A stretch of DNA of 64,000 bases, from positions 89,498 to 153,497 of the forward strand of contig QKAS01000047.1 in assembly GCA_003246295.1 (NCBI GenBank), given 5' to 3'. A program made the position numbers and the translations under genes. Each line of letters begins with the position of its first letter. The stretch's first letter is position 1. Below are positions 23,895-31,289 of the stretch, one piece after another. Source of the stretch: Clostridia bacterium. Lineage in GTDB: Bacteria; Bacillota; Clostridia; Lachnospirales; Lachnospiraceae. A model generated the notes under the pieces. It had not been told where the DNA came from. It saw only the letters and a program-made list of their open reading frames with translations, and did not search any database.

Positions 23895-24956
23895 TTATTC
23901 GTCCTCTCTGTTCCATGTATAGGAAGTGTAGCGTCCGCCACCTATTTTTATGATTTCACCACTTTTTACTAAATCATTTAATGCTCTTTGTACTGTCACC
24001 TGACTAATATCAGGACATTTTGTCATAATCTCTGTCTTTGTTATCTTCCCCATTGTTTCTTTAATAACTTCTCTTATTCTGCCCGGTTTAGACAAACCGC
24101 TTGTTGTAAGTAATTTTACTCTGGAAGAGAAATCCCGATACGCATTTACAATGGTTCCTAATGTATATCTTACAAATGGAGCATAATCGCTTTCATTTTC
24201 ATGCCAAGCTATAGAACTAGCCTGTAAAGCTTCGTAATATGTCTCTTTTGATAATTCAACCAGTTTTTCGATACTGATATATTTTCCAACAATATATCCA
24301 GAACGATATAAAAGTAATAACGTAAGTAAGCGGCTCATTCGTCCATTTCCATCATTAAATGGATGAATACATAAAAAATCAATTACAAACATTGGTATAA
24401 TAAGTAATGGATCGACCAAATCATTATTCTTTATCACATCATCAAATGCCTGGCAAAGTTTTTCTATAGATTCTGGTGTTTCCCATGAAGCAACCGGTTC
24501 AAACCTTACTCTTTTATTTCCCTGACTGTCCATTTCAGCAATGACATTATCAGCATTTTTATAACGCCCTCCACTTTCTATTCCACTGAACTTATATAAA
24601 TCTCTATGCAATTGTAAGATGATAGCAGGCTTGATCGGTATATGCTCATAGCTATCGTGGATTGTATTGAGTACATCCCTATATCCAGCTATTTCTAATT
24701 CATTCCTGGTTGTTGGCGTAGTTTTTGCCTGGACGATTTTTTTCAATCGTTCATCTGAAGTATAAATACCTTCTATTCTATTAGAAGCTTCGACACTCTG
24801 TATCTTAGCTATTTCAACTAATTCTGTTAATTCATCAGCATACGACTCAATAAATAAAGTCTGTTCACCTTTGAATTCATGTATTTTAGAAAGCAATGAC
24901 ACAATATCCGGCGTCAGCAAATCTTTCCATTTTTTACTATAATCGTAATCACGCAT
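23895..24956 (-). CDS. Fic-family protein with class II inhibitory motif and C-terminal wHTH
   Basis: Fic proteins transfer AMP from ATP to target hydroxyl groups. The 353-residue protein has the complete catalytic motif HPFNDGNGRMSR (198-209). An N-terminal autoinhibitory motif SNRIEG (58-63) fits the [S/T]xxxE[G/N] pattern, so activity is self-restrained. Residues 290-345 form a winged helix (KITKTEIMTKCPDISQVTVQ). GAGGT six bases before ATG 24956 sets the start. Repeats just upstream of its promoter may be the binding site of this domain. It is cargo of element 2 or a relic of a toxin-type module. Confidence 0.9.
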   Translation of the reverse strand: MRDYDYSKKWKDLLTPDIVSLLSKIHEFKGEQTLFIESYADELTELVEIAKIQSVEASNRIEGIYTSDERLKKIVQAKTTPTTRNELEIAGYRDVLNTIHDSYEHIPIKPAIILQLHRDLYKFSGIESGGRYKNADNVIAEMDSQGNKRVRFEPVASWETPESIEKLCQAFDDVIKNNDLVDPLLIIPMFVIDFLCIHPFNDGNGRMSRLLTLLLLYRSGYIVGKYISIEKLVELSKETYYEALQASSIAWHENESDYAPFVRYTLGTIVNAYRDFSSRVKLLTTSGLSKPGRIREVIKETMGKITKTEIMTKCPDISQVTVQRALNDLVKSGEIIKIGGGRYTSYTWNREDE

Positions 24957-25013
24957 TTTAATTACCTCATTCAAATTTTAATTTTATCATTTTTGCAATT
25001 TTGATCTAATTGA

Positions 25014-25042
25014 ATTATATGATTCATTTTTACCATTGTAAA
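25014..25042 (-). promoter_or_regulatory. Promoter of fic
   Basis: On the minus strand TTTACA (25042-25037) and a perfect TATAAT (25019-25014) are 17 bases apart, 58 bases before the start codon. Confidence 0.65.
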
Positions 25043-25107
25043 TAGCCAATTTAATCATCTTTCTTCAAATGATCAAATTGGCTATCTGTGATGGTCAAAT
25101 TAACTAT
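25042..25107. repeat. Three 17-bp repeats abutting the fic promoter
   Basis: ATGATCAAATTGGCTAT (25069-25085) is repeated directly at 25091-25107 (14 of 17 bases) and in inverted form at 25042-25058 (16 of 17). They touch the -35 box of fic. Candidate operators for the Fic winged helix or another regulator. Confidence 0.6.
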
Positions 25108-25137
25108 TCATTTTTTCTCTATTACATATATATATTC

Positions 25138-25256
25138 CAGGTAACATCCGCCATTCGGTATAAAAAAGGTGTAAATTCACTTTCGTCATCTCTACAAATC
25201 CAGTATTTATGCGGTTTCCCTCACTCGTCTTGGATGTTGCCATGGCAGACGAAAAG
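25138..25256. repeat. Right-end module, copy 2
   Basis: It matches 21822-21940: 42 identical bases, then 54 similar bases of equal length, then the att core with one mismatch. It marks the outer right boundary of the tandem array. Confidence 0.8.
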
Positions 25257-25275
25257 TATTTTTATCATCCTTACT
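25218..25275 (-). pseudogene. Original 5' end of the chromosomal LMW-PTP gene, cut off
   Basis: AAAGGAG and ATG 25275 start MIKILFVCHGNIQDE, whose first 13 residues equal those of the intact phosphatase except that it stops after the att core. This is most likely the native start codon, now 13 kb away from the rest of the gene. Confidence 0.8.
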
Positions 25276-25349
25276 AACTCCTTTAAATGTTTTAAACTCA
25301 TACAAAATTTTAATGAATGAAACCCTTCCGAAAAGTCATATTTGTTACC

Positions 25350-25396
25350 TTCATCATACAATAAAAAAAGGTGTCCCGCAATGCAGAACACCTCGT
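25350..25396 (-). repeat. 47-bp repeat containing a terminator, copy 2
   Basis: This copy, identical to 23370-23416, serves as the terminator of the MerR-type gene (stop at 25422). Confidence 0.85.
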
Positions 25397-25421
25397 AAAC
25401 CGTATAATGAAGCCTTAATTA

Positions 25422-26231
25422 CTATCGCTTTTTAACAGGACAACAAACTTCTGTTACAAATTCATCTGGATTACGTGTTTCATTTGGGCTGACATGATAG
25501 ATGTCCATCATTGGACCCATGAACTCGTATCCATTTTCGGCCACCCATGCCGCAAGGTTACTATACACACCAGTAAACTGACTATAAGAACCGTGAAATG
25601 TTGAGCTTACTACCCTCACCGTTGCTTCCTTTTTAAATTTGACATTTTCAGTGTCTTGATAGGTACCCTTTACTTCCAATTGCACTTCCACATCAACGTC
25701 ATTTTCTTTATATTCCTTATCATGTAAAATTGCCATGGCGGGACCACATGGGACCATACCCAATGCTGCTGTTTCGCTAAACATAATATGCCAAAGTTTG
25801 CCTTCTTCTTCATACTTTGGAATAATCTGCCTTACACTTGCTACAAATTTATCTGGTAAATCCTTAATCACACAATCATATTTCATACTTTTACCCTTTC
25901 TCAGCCTTTTAATTGCCGTTTCCAGGAGATGTATGCGTTGATTTAGGGTCTCTGACTCTTCTAAAAGCTGTGCCTTATGCACCTTAAAAATCTGTTCTAA
26001 CTCTGATGCATTATTTTCAGCTTTTAATATCTCACTTATGGCCGCAACTCCAAACCCCATATCTTTCAATGCATTGATTTTCCCAATTTCAATGAGCTGA
26101 TGTTCACTATAGTAGCGATAACCAGTAAATTCATCTACCATAACTGGTTTCATCAGATTGGCATCGTCATAATATCTTAGCATACGGATACTTATCCTGG
26201 ATAATCTTGAAAAATCTCCTATTTTTAACAT
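25422..26231 (-). CDS. MerR-family regulator with GyrI-like ligand-binding domain
   Basis: The 269-residue protein resembles BmrR-type multidrug sensors. It has an N-terminal MerR winged helix (KIGDFSRLSRISIRMLRYYD, then GYRYYSEHQL), a coiled-coil linker (about 75-115) and a C-terminal GyrI/AraC-effector-like domain (EVQLEVKGTY, GSYSQFTGVYSNLAAWVAEN). Such proteins activate transcription by untwisting promoters with over-long spacers when a hydrophobic ligand binds. GGAGG precedes ATG 26231. Its own promoter carries exactly such a 19-bp spacer, so it should be autoregulated. No efflux gene is adjacent. Confidence 0.88.
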   Translation of the reverse strand: MLKIGDFSRLSRISIRMLRYYDDANLMKPVMVDEFTGYRYYSEHQLIEIGKINALKDMGFGVAAISEILKAENNASELEQIFKVHKAQLLEESETLNQRIHLLETAIKRLRKGKSMKYDCVIKDLPDKFVASVRQIIPKYEEEGKLWHIMFSETAALGMVPCGPAMAILHDKEYKENDVDVEVQLEVKGTYQDTENVKFKKEATVRVVSSTFHGSYSQFTGVYSNLAAWVAENGYEFMGPMMDIYHVSPNETRNPDEFVTEVCCPVKKR

Positions 26232-26274
26232 TTCTAACCTCCATGGAAAGTGTATTACATTTGAGCTCAATATC

Positions 26275-26305
26275 ATAATAATGCCTTACACTGTGTCAGA
26301 GTCAA
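26275..26305 (-). promoter_or_regulatory. MerR-type promoter with 19-bp spacer and operator dyad
   Basis: On the minus strand TTGACT (26305-26300) and TATTAT (26280-26275) are 19 bases apart. The spacer holds the dyad CTGACAC-A-GTGTAAG (26299-26285). Both are hallmarks of MerR-controlled promoters. Confidence 0.75.
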
Positions 26306-26328
26306 TAATAAAACAAACAAAAAATAAA

Positions 26329-26350
26329 ATAACCTCGTTTCCGAGGTTAT
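26329..26350 (-). terminator. Terminator overlapping the DUF6506 stop codon
   Basis: A perfect 9-bp stem ATAACCTCG/CGAGGTTAT with a 4-base loop is followed on the minus strand by TTTATTTTTTG. The stop codon at 26347-26349 lies inside the stem. Confidence 0.85.
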
Positions 26351-26652
26351 CCGAACAACACATCACCACTTTTAAAATCAAATCCAGGATGATGATCAAA
26401 TTTTACTGCACCTACCGAAGCCTTACCTTTGACCGCCTTTGAAATCATTGCAGTTCCTTCATTTCCAAATCCTGCACACAGTTCAACAGCTCCAACTCCT
26501 GCATCAACTAGTTCTTTCGCTACATTAACGCCTTCTTCATAGTTCTTTACACCAACAATGTTCAAAACCAAAGCCGGTGTTTCTATGACCGCTCTATGTA
26601 CCTCTTTTTCTGTTTCTGGTGCCACAAATATAAATGCTGCTTTTACCTTCAT
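26347..26652 (-). CDS. DUF6506 family small protein
   Basis: The 101-residue protein reads MKVKAAFIFVAPETEKEVHR and contains alternating strands with GVKNYEEGVNVAKELVDAG and AVELCAGFGNEG. These match a conserved family of unknown function, DUF6506. It has no signal peptide. AAAGGAAT lies before ATG 26652. It follows an AraC-type regulator gene by 78 bases on the same strand and may be its target. The single Cys in ELCAGFG is conserved as far as I recall, which hints at a small-molecule or redox role. Confidence 0.65.
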   Translation of the reverse strand: MKVKAAFIFVAPETEKEVHRAVIETPALVLNIVGVKNYEEGVNVAKELVDAGVGAVELCAGFGNEGTAMISKAVKGKASVGAVKFDHHPGFDFKSGDVLFG

Positions 26653-26730
26653 TTTCAATAAATTCCTTTCTTTTTGTTGATATAAAAATACTATCATACA
26701 AAAATAAAGAAAACTTGTAAGATATTGCTC

Positions 26731-27489
26731 TTAATGTTGTTCAAAGTTTTTCTTAAAATCTTTCATTGTAATGCCCATTTGCTTTTTAAAAAGATTGCAA
26801 AGATAACTTTGATCGGAGAAATTTAAATCTGCCGCCAAATTGGTTTCCTTACTATTCTCCTTTAATGCCTGTTTAACAGCATATATTTTACACTGAATAT
26901 AGAACTGATTAGGTGTGACACCAACCTTTTTCTTAAAATTACGAATTAGATAGAATTTTGATACATACACAGCTTCTGCAACTTCTTTCAGACAAAATGC
27001 ATCATGAATGTGGCTTCGAATGTACTCTTTTGCCCGTTCTATATAATCAACCGAAATATCTGCCTTGTTATAAGTCATGATTGGTGTAAAAAGATCAAGA
27101 ATTCCCTCCATAAAGTATGTTGAAGATACTTTCCCAAGATATTCATTACAAAGTCCGACTATGCTTTCACCACTGATTTCCTCTGGAAAGTACTTCATAA
27201 ACTGATACTTCATCATGCAATCTCTATGTCTTTGTTTCAGACATACCGTTATATATTCGTATCGCTCCAGTGCTGTAATCATAACACCAACATTGGACGG
27301 TATTATATAAACCATACCCTTCGTCAGTGTTTTTTCTTGATCTCCTATTCTAAAGGACACCCTCCCGCTCCTCACAACACCAAAACAAAAGCTCTCATGC
27401 GAATGAAGTGGAAACGTATGACTGCTTTGTGCTCTTAGTATTTCTATATGATCTCTTTCATACATCTTAATATCATTTTTCATATTCAC
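26731..27489 (-). CDS. AraC-family regulator with cupin sensor domain
   Basis: The 252-residue protein has an N-terminal cupin-like arm (FPLHSHESFCFGVVRSG; about residues 20-90) and a C-terminal pair of helix-turn-helix motifs (AFCLKEVAEAVYVSKFYLIR and TNLAADLNFSDQSYLCNLFK; about 155-245). This layout is that of AraC proteins sensing small metabolites or antibiotics. The annotated start is a GTG at 27489; ATG 27483 is almost as likely, and neither has a strong binding site. It probably controls the DUF6506 gene downstream, itself, or both. Confidence 0.85.
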   Translation of the reverse strand: MNMKNDIKMYERDHIEILRAQSSHTFPLHSHESFCFGVVRSGRVSFRIGDQEKTLTKGMVYIIPSNVGVMITALERYEYITVCLKQRHRDCMMKYQFMKYFPEEISGESIVGLCNEYLGKVSSTYFMEGILDLFTPIMTYNKADISVDYIERAKEYIRSHIHDAFCLKEVAEAVYVSKFYLIRNFKKKVGVTPNQFYIQCKIYAVKQALKENSKETNLAADLNFSDQSYLCNLFKKQMGITMKDFKKNFEQH

Positions 27490-27522
27490 AACAATATTAT
27501 CCCAAAGTTAAAACTTCCATAC

Positions 27523-28566
27523 TTAGAAACATTTTTCTTTATGTTCCTGTTTGCAATTTCCAAGTTTTGTACACTTATAACACACTTCATTACTGCATCT
27601 GCCTTCTTTAAAAAATATTTCAATATTCGAGCACGTCGTATCAGCAATATTTGTTAATGCTTCCTTTGTCAGAAATGCCTGATGTGATGTCACAATTACA
27701 TTCGGCATTGAAATAAGCCGTGCAAGTGTATCATCTGCAACAATATGGCCTGAAAAATCATGGAAAAATACGTCTGATTCTTCTTCGTATACATCAAGAC
27801 AGGCGGCTCCAATCTGTCTTATTTTAATTCCTTCTAAAAGTGCTTCCGAATCAATGAGTGCACCTCTTGATGTATTTAAAAGGACAACTCCTTTTTTCAT
27901 TTTTTTAATCGTATCTGAATTTACCATATGTTTATTTTCGTCTGTCAGCGGGCAATGAAATGATATAATATCACTCCTCTCCCATAACTCTTCCAAGGTC
28001 ACATATGTGATGCCACTATCTTGTGCCGGAAATTTATCATACGCAATCACATGCATTCCAAATCCACGACAAATATCGATAAAAATTCGTCCGATTTTTC
28101 CAGTTCCAACCACGCCAATTGTTTTTCCGTGTAGGTCAAATCCCGTCAGTCCGTTTAAACTGAAATTAAAATCTTTTGTCCGTATATATGCCTTATGAAT
28201 TCTCCGGATAGAAGTCAGCAATAATGCCATTGCATGTTCTGCAACTGCATATGGCGAATAAGCAGGTACATTAACAATGTGTATTTTGCCAAATGCATAT
28301 TCAATATCAACATTGTTATATCCAGCACATCGTAGTGCTATTAGTTTTACACCACTTTGAATAAGCCCGTCAATTACCTCCTTGTTCACTTCATCATTCA
28401 CAAAAATACAAACAACATCACTTCCCGCTGCCAGTTTGTATGTGTCTTCTGAGAGTTTTGTGTCGAAGAATTTAATCTCAAACATATCGTCTGTATTTGC
28501 AAGATTAAATGAATCTTTATCGTACTCTTTTGCATCAAAAAATGAGATCCTGATTTTTTCTTCCAT
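27523..28566 (-). CDS. D-isomer 2-hydroxyacid dehydrogenase (D-lactate dehydrogenase type)
   Basis: The 347-residue NAD-dependent enzyme probably reduces pyruvate to D-lactate. The NAD motif GVVGTGKIGR is at about residues 149-158. The catalytic Arg lies in NTSRGALID, the Glu near DVYEEES and the His in VTSHQAFLT. AGGAGG precedes the ATG. Most unusual is the C-terminal extension with six cysteines in about 25 residues (CSNEVCYKCTKLGNCKQ, ending EKCF). Ordinary LdhA lacks it, and it may bind metal or serve as a redox switch. Confidence 0.88.
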   Translation of the reverse strand: MEEKIRISFFDAKEYDKDSFNLANTDDMFEIKFFDTKLSEDTYKLAAGSDVVCIFVNDEVNKEVIDGLIQSGVKLIALRCAGYNNVDIEYAFGKIHIVNVPAYSPYAVAEHAMALLLTSIRRIHKAYIRTKDFNFSLNGLTGFDLHGKTIGVVGTGKIGRIFIDICRGFGMHVIAYDKFPAQDSGITYVTLEELWERSDIISFHCPLTDENKHMVNSDTIKKMKKGVVLLNTSRGALIDSEALLEGIKIRQIGAACLDVYEEESDVFFHDFSGHIVADDTLARLISMPNVIVTSHQAFLTKEALTNIADTTCSNIEIFFKEGRCSNEVCYKCTKLGNCKQEHKEKCF

Positions 28567-28612
28567 TTTTATACCTCCTATATTTTCAAGCTGTCGACAT
28601 TTGTCTTTATTC

Positions 28613-29095
28613 TTATATATTACTTAAACTCTTATAAAAAACATCATTTATGCTATCATATAAAAAGCCTGCAGCATTTAATGTGTTTCTGGAGTTTTTA
28701 TTATTTAAATCAGGCTGTACAATGATATTTTCAGCCTTGGTATGCGTCCGAATTTCTTCTTCAAGCTTTAATATGATTTGGGTTCCATAACCCTTTCCCA
28801 AATAATCACTTTCTCCTATCATATAATCTATACTAAAGGCATTCTCTACCTTCATGGTTCCATGCCATATTTCATTACCAAATGCATAATCATAAAATTG
28901 ACAAAATCCTATGGCTTTCCCTTCCAGTTCCACAATAAAATGCTTCACAAAAAGAAAGTCAGTTTCTCGTTTTATGACTTCGTTTAACCATTCTTCTGGT
29001 TGTGTATACCACTTTTTGACATGTTCTTGATATAACCAGGTTTCAAATAATTCTATATCGTTGTCTTCAAATTTCCTTAACCTGATCTGATTCAT
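28613..29095 (-). CDS. GNAT-family N-acetyltransferase
   Basis: The 160-residue protein has a GNAT fold with the acetyl-CoA binding signature YLGKGYGTQIILKLEEEI. The NNKNSRNTLNAAGF helix is typical of the RimL/AAC(6')-like branch. The acceptor may be an aminoglycoside, a peptide or a small amine; it cannot be decided from the sequence. The start codon lies one base past the stop of the racemase gene, so the two are coexpressed. Confidence 0.8.
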   Translation of the reverse strand: MNQIRLRKFEDNDIELFETWLYQEHVKKWYTQPEEWLNEVIKRETDFLFVKHFIVELEGKAIGFCQFYDYAFGNEIWHGTMKVENAFSIDYMIGESDYLGKGYGTQIILKLEEEIRTHTKAENIIVQPDLNNKNSRNTLNAAGFLYDSINDVFYKSLSNI

Positions 29096-29096
29096 G

Positions 29097-29783
29097 CTAC
29101 AGTGCCCCTCTCGCTATACTATTTGCGTGAACTACAGTTGAATCATAAAGTTTCACATTGCAATTCTCCTGCGATAGTAAAAGTCCAATTTCTGTACACC
29201 CTAATATGATTGCTTCTGCACCATTCGCAACAAGTGTTTCAATAATTCTAACATATTCATCTCTTGAATGATCATTTATCACACCAATACATAATTCATC
29301 GAATATAATGCGATTTACAATCTCTATATCTTTATCATTTGGTATCGCAACTTCTAAACCTCGCGATATAAGTCGTTCTTTATAAAATTCCTGTGTCATG
29401 GTATACCTGGTACCAAGAAGTCCAACTTTTTTAATACCATCATCACATAACACATCTGCTATCGCATCTGCAATGTGAAGAATCGGAATGTTGATTTGAT
29501 CTTGGATGATCGGTGCAACTTTATGCATTGTATTTGTGCAGATTCCTATAAAATCGGCGCCAGCAGACTCTAATCTTTTTGCAATGTCTGTAAGCATTTC
29601 GCTGATTCTATACCAGTCATTTACCGAAAGACATTGTTCAAATTCCGAAAAGTCCACACTATACATAAGAATTTTTGCCGAATGAAGTCCTCCTAGTTTA
29701 TCTTTCACCACTTCATTTATTATTTTATAATATGGAATTGTGCTCTCCCAACTCATACCACCAATCAATCCAATTGTTTTCAT
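29097..29783 (-). CDS. Aspartate/glutamate racemase family protein
   Basis: The 228-residue protein begins KTIGLIGGMSWEST, the signature of the aspartate racemase branch. Both catalytic cysteines are present, in GICTNTMHKV and LGCTEIGLLL. These enzymes interconvert L- and D-amino acids without cofactor. AGGAGG lies upstream. It is followed directly by a GNAT gene and preceded by another GNAT gene 41 bases upstream, suggesting a small amino-acid-modifying operon. Confidence 0.88.
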   Translation of the reverse strand: MKTIGLIGGMSWESTIPYYKIINEVVKDKLGGLHSAKILMYSVDFSEFEQCLSVNDWYRISEMLTDIAKRLESAGADFIGICTNTMHKVAPIIQDQINIPILHIADAIADVLCDDGIKKVGLLGTRYTMTQEFYKERLISRGLEVAIPNDKDIEIVNRIIFDELCIGVINDHSRDEYVRIIETLVANGAEAIILGCTEIGLLLSQENCNVKLYDSTVVHANSIARGAL

Positions 29784-29824
29784 TCCTCTATCCTCCTGAG
29801 ATTCTGGCTATTTTCGATTTTAAT

Positions 29825-30280
29825 CTATAATCTTTTTCTATACATACGTGAAGGTTTTGTTTCCCCATCACAATGAACTTCACATAATAACTCCCATCCA
29901 TATCTCTCATAGAACCCAGCATGAGCAGTAACCAAATATATCATTTTAATTTCATTTTGCATCATATCATTACATACAGTTTCCAGAAGTTTTCCCGCCA
30001 GCCCCTGACATCTATACTCTTCTTCAACATACACCGCGCAAATGTTTGGTGTCAAATCCTTTCTGTCATGAAAATCATTTTCTATAACACCAATTCCTCC
30101 AATAATCTGACTGCCTTCTACTGCAACATACCATGCCGGGACAACTGATTCACCCCGAAAAGATTCCTCCATACTATCAAGGTACGCCTTCGTTGGAATA
30201 TTCCATTTTTTATGAAACCACTCAGCTGCCGTATTTTTTAGTCTCGTGTTCTCTTTAATTTTGATGATAGAATAATTCAT
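29825..30280 (-). CDS. GNAT-family N-acetyltransferase
   Basis: The 151-residue protein has the GNAT core: ICAVYVEEEYRCQGLAGKLL as strand 4 and acetyl-CoA loop, and AHAGFYERYGWEL near the C-terminus. AGAGGG precedes the ATG. It lies between the DUF2812 gene and the racemase gene, all on the minus strand with short gaps. The acceptor is unknown. Confidence 0.82.
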   Translation of the reverse strand: MNYSIIKIKENTRLKNTAAEWFHKKWNIPTKAYLDSMEESFRGESVVPAWYVAVEGSQIIGGIGVIENDFHDRKDLTPNICAVYVEEEYRCQGLAGKLLETVCNDMMQNEIKMIYLVTAHAGFYERYGWELLCEVHCDGETKPSRMYRKRL

Positions 30281-30309
30281 ATGACTGAACCCTCTTTCTT
30301 ATTATCTTA

Positions 30310-30816
30310 CTATTCATGTAACACTCTTTCCCGTTCTAACGCCTCTTTTTTTCCGTGAATTCGACCAAGTGCGTACATTAAAAGTGTCCCACATAATAAA
30401 TTAATCCACCCAATATTTATATAATTAAAAGTATTTGCCAGACCAATAATTAAGTTCGCCATTCCAATGATTAAAAGCATTCTCCCAATTCGGTCGAGAT
30501 GCTTTATTTTAGAATCAAGGTCTGAGAAAATATCAAACGGGCCATCTTCCACCTTCTTTCTAAAATAAATCCATTGCACCATACGTCCAACATATTCAGC
30601 TCCCGTTTCCTTCATAAAGCTAACGTATTCATTCACAGCATGATTCATTTCCATACGAATCGTATATTCTTCTGGCAAACGCTTAATAAAATAGTATTTA
30701 CAAAATCCGACTCCCTCTAAAACCCATCCAATACCTGCCATTTCATTCAACCACATTTCTTCCTTTTGAAAATCCCATACCCAGAACCACTTATATACTG
30801 TTTTGTGTTCAGACAT
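30310..30816 (-). CDS. DUF2812 membrane protein
   Basis: The 168-residue protein matches DUF2812: it opens with YKWFWVWDFQKEEMWLNEMA, a soluble domain of about 95 residues, then two membrane helices (about 110-150). DUF2812 proteins are almost always encoded next to PadR regulators and are thought to be membrane-associated partners; the biochemical role is unknown. Its start overlaps the PadR gene by eight bases, so translation is coupled. Confidence 0.8.
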   Translation of the reverse strand: MSEHKTVYKWFWVWDFQKEEMWLNEMAGIGWVLEGVGFCKYYFIKRLPEEYTIRMEMNHAVNEYVSFMKETGAEYVGRMVQWIYFRKKVEDGPFDIFSDLDSKIKHLDRIGRMLLIIGMANLIIGLANTFNYINIGWINLLCGTLLMYALGRIHGKKEALERERVLHE

Positions 30817-31135
30817 GATACCCCTCCTTCATTACAGCCTCACCATTAGTGATCATCTGTTTTAATCTTATTAATTCATTTCTCAAAATAATTTGACCTT
30901 CTTCTGTTAATTTATACTCCTTTTTTCTGCTTCCATCTTCTATAGGAAGCTGTATGATCCAGCCCTTTTCACACATATTACTGAGTGCACCATACAATGT
31001 TCCTGCTGCAAGCCTCACTCTTCCACCAGATAACGCCTCGGTACGTTGCATAATTCCGTATCCATGTTGCGGCGTGTATAGTGATAAAAGGATATAATAT
31101 GTTGTTTCTGTAAGTGCAATATTATCATTCATCAT
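30809..31135 (-). CDS. PadR-family transcriptional regulator
   Basis: The 108-residue protein is a minimal PadR winged helix (LSLYTPQHGYGIMQRTEALS, AAGTLYGALSNMCEKGWI, KEYKLTEEGQ). It probably represses its own operon. Upstream is a consensus promoter overlapped by a perfect inverted repeat, with a second repeat between promoter and gene. GGAG lies six bases before the first ATG. Homologous pairs control stress or multidrug responses. Confidence 0.88.
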   Translation of the reverse strand: MMNDNIALTETTYYILLSLYTPQHGYGIMQRTEALSGGRVRLAAGTLYGALSNMCEKGWIIQLPIEDGSRKKEYKLTEEGQIILRNELIRLKQMITNGEAVMKEGYHV

Positions 31136-31161
31136 TTTTATCTCCTTGTATTTATCAGAAA

Positions 31162-31180
31162 TATATCGTAATACGTTATA
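31162..31180 (-). promoter_or_regulatory. Second PadR operator candidate
   Basis: TATATCG-N5-CGTTATA differs by one base from the perfect operator at 31207-31225 and has the same spacing. It lies in the untranslated leader of the padR gene. Confidence 0.6.
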
Positions 31181-31204
31181 TCGCTTATCTTTATATTGAT
31201 TTGA

Positions 31205-31233
31205 ATTATATCGTCAAGCGATATATATGTCAA
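31205..31233 (-). promoter_or_regulatory. Consensus promoter with overlapping PadR operator
   Basis: On the minus strand TTGACA (31233-31228) and TATAAT (31210-31205) are exactly 17 bases apart, matching the sigma-A consensus at all 12 positions. The perfect palindrome TATATCG-N5-CGATATA (31207-31225) covers the spacer and the -10 box, so a bound repressor would block polymerase. Confidence 0.8.
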
Positions 31234-31289
31234 TACCCTAAAATAATTCAAATAAAAAAACTTGCCAACCAGCAAGTTCTCTCATTACG

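Larger units (their letters stand above)
21918..25256. mobile_element. Element 2: degenerate 3.3-kb integration remnant
   Basis: It is bounded by att copies at 21918-21940 and 25234-25256. It carries a diguanylate cyclase, a C-terminal integrase fragment and a Fic protein, but no relaxase or replication gene. Its left end has AGTAGTAAAA-type repeats while its right end has the GGTGTAAATT type, so it looks like a chimera of two elements after a large deletion. Confidence 0.65.
24957..25421. other. Fic upstream region, right end of element 2 and native PTP start
   Basis: No intact gene lies in these 465 bases. They hold the fic promoter and repeats (25014-25107), the right-end module (25138-25256), the original 5' end of the chromosomal phosphatase gene (to 25275) and the terminator of the MerR gene. 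Confidence 0.6.

Noticed and set aside
23895..25107. Fic plus upstream repeats as a classical toxin-antitoxin pair
   Set aside because: No separate antitoxin gene is present; the inhibitory motif is within the Fic protein itself (class II), so it should be self-regulated.
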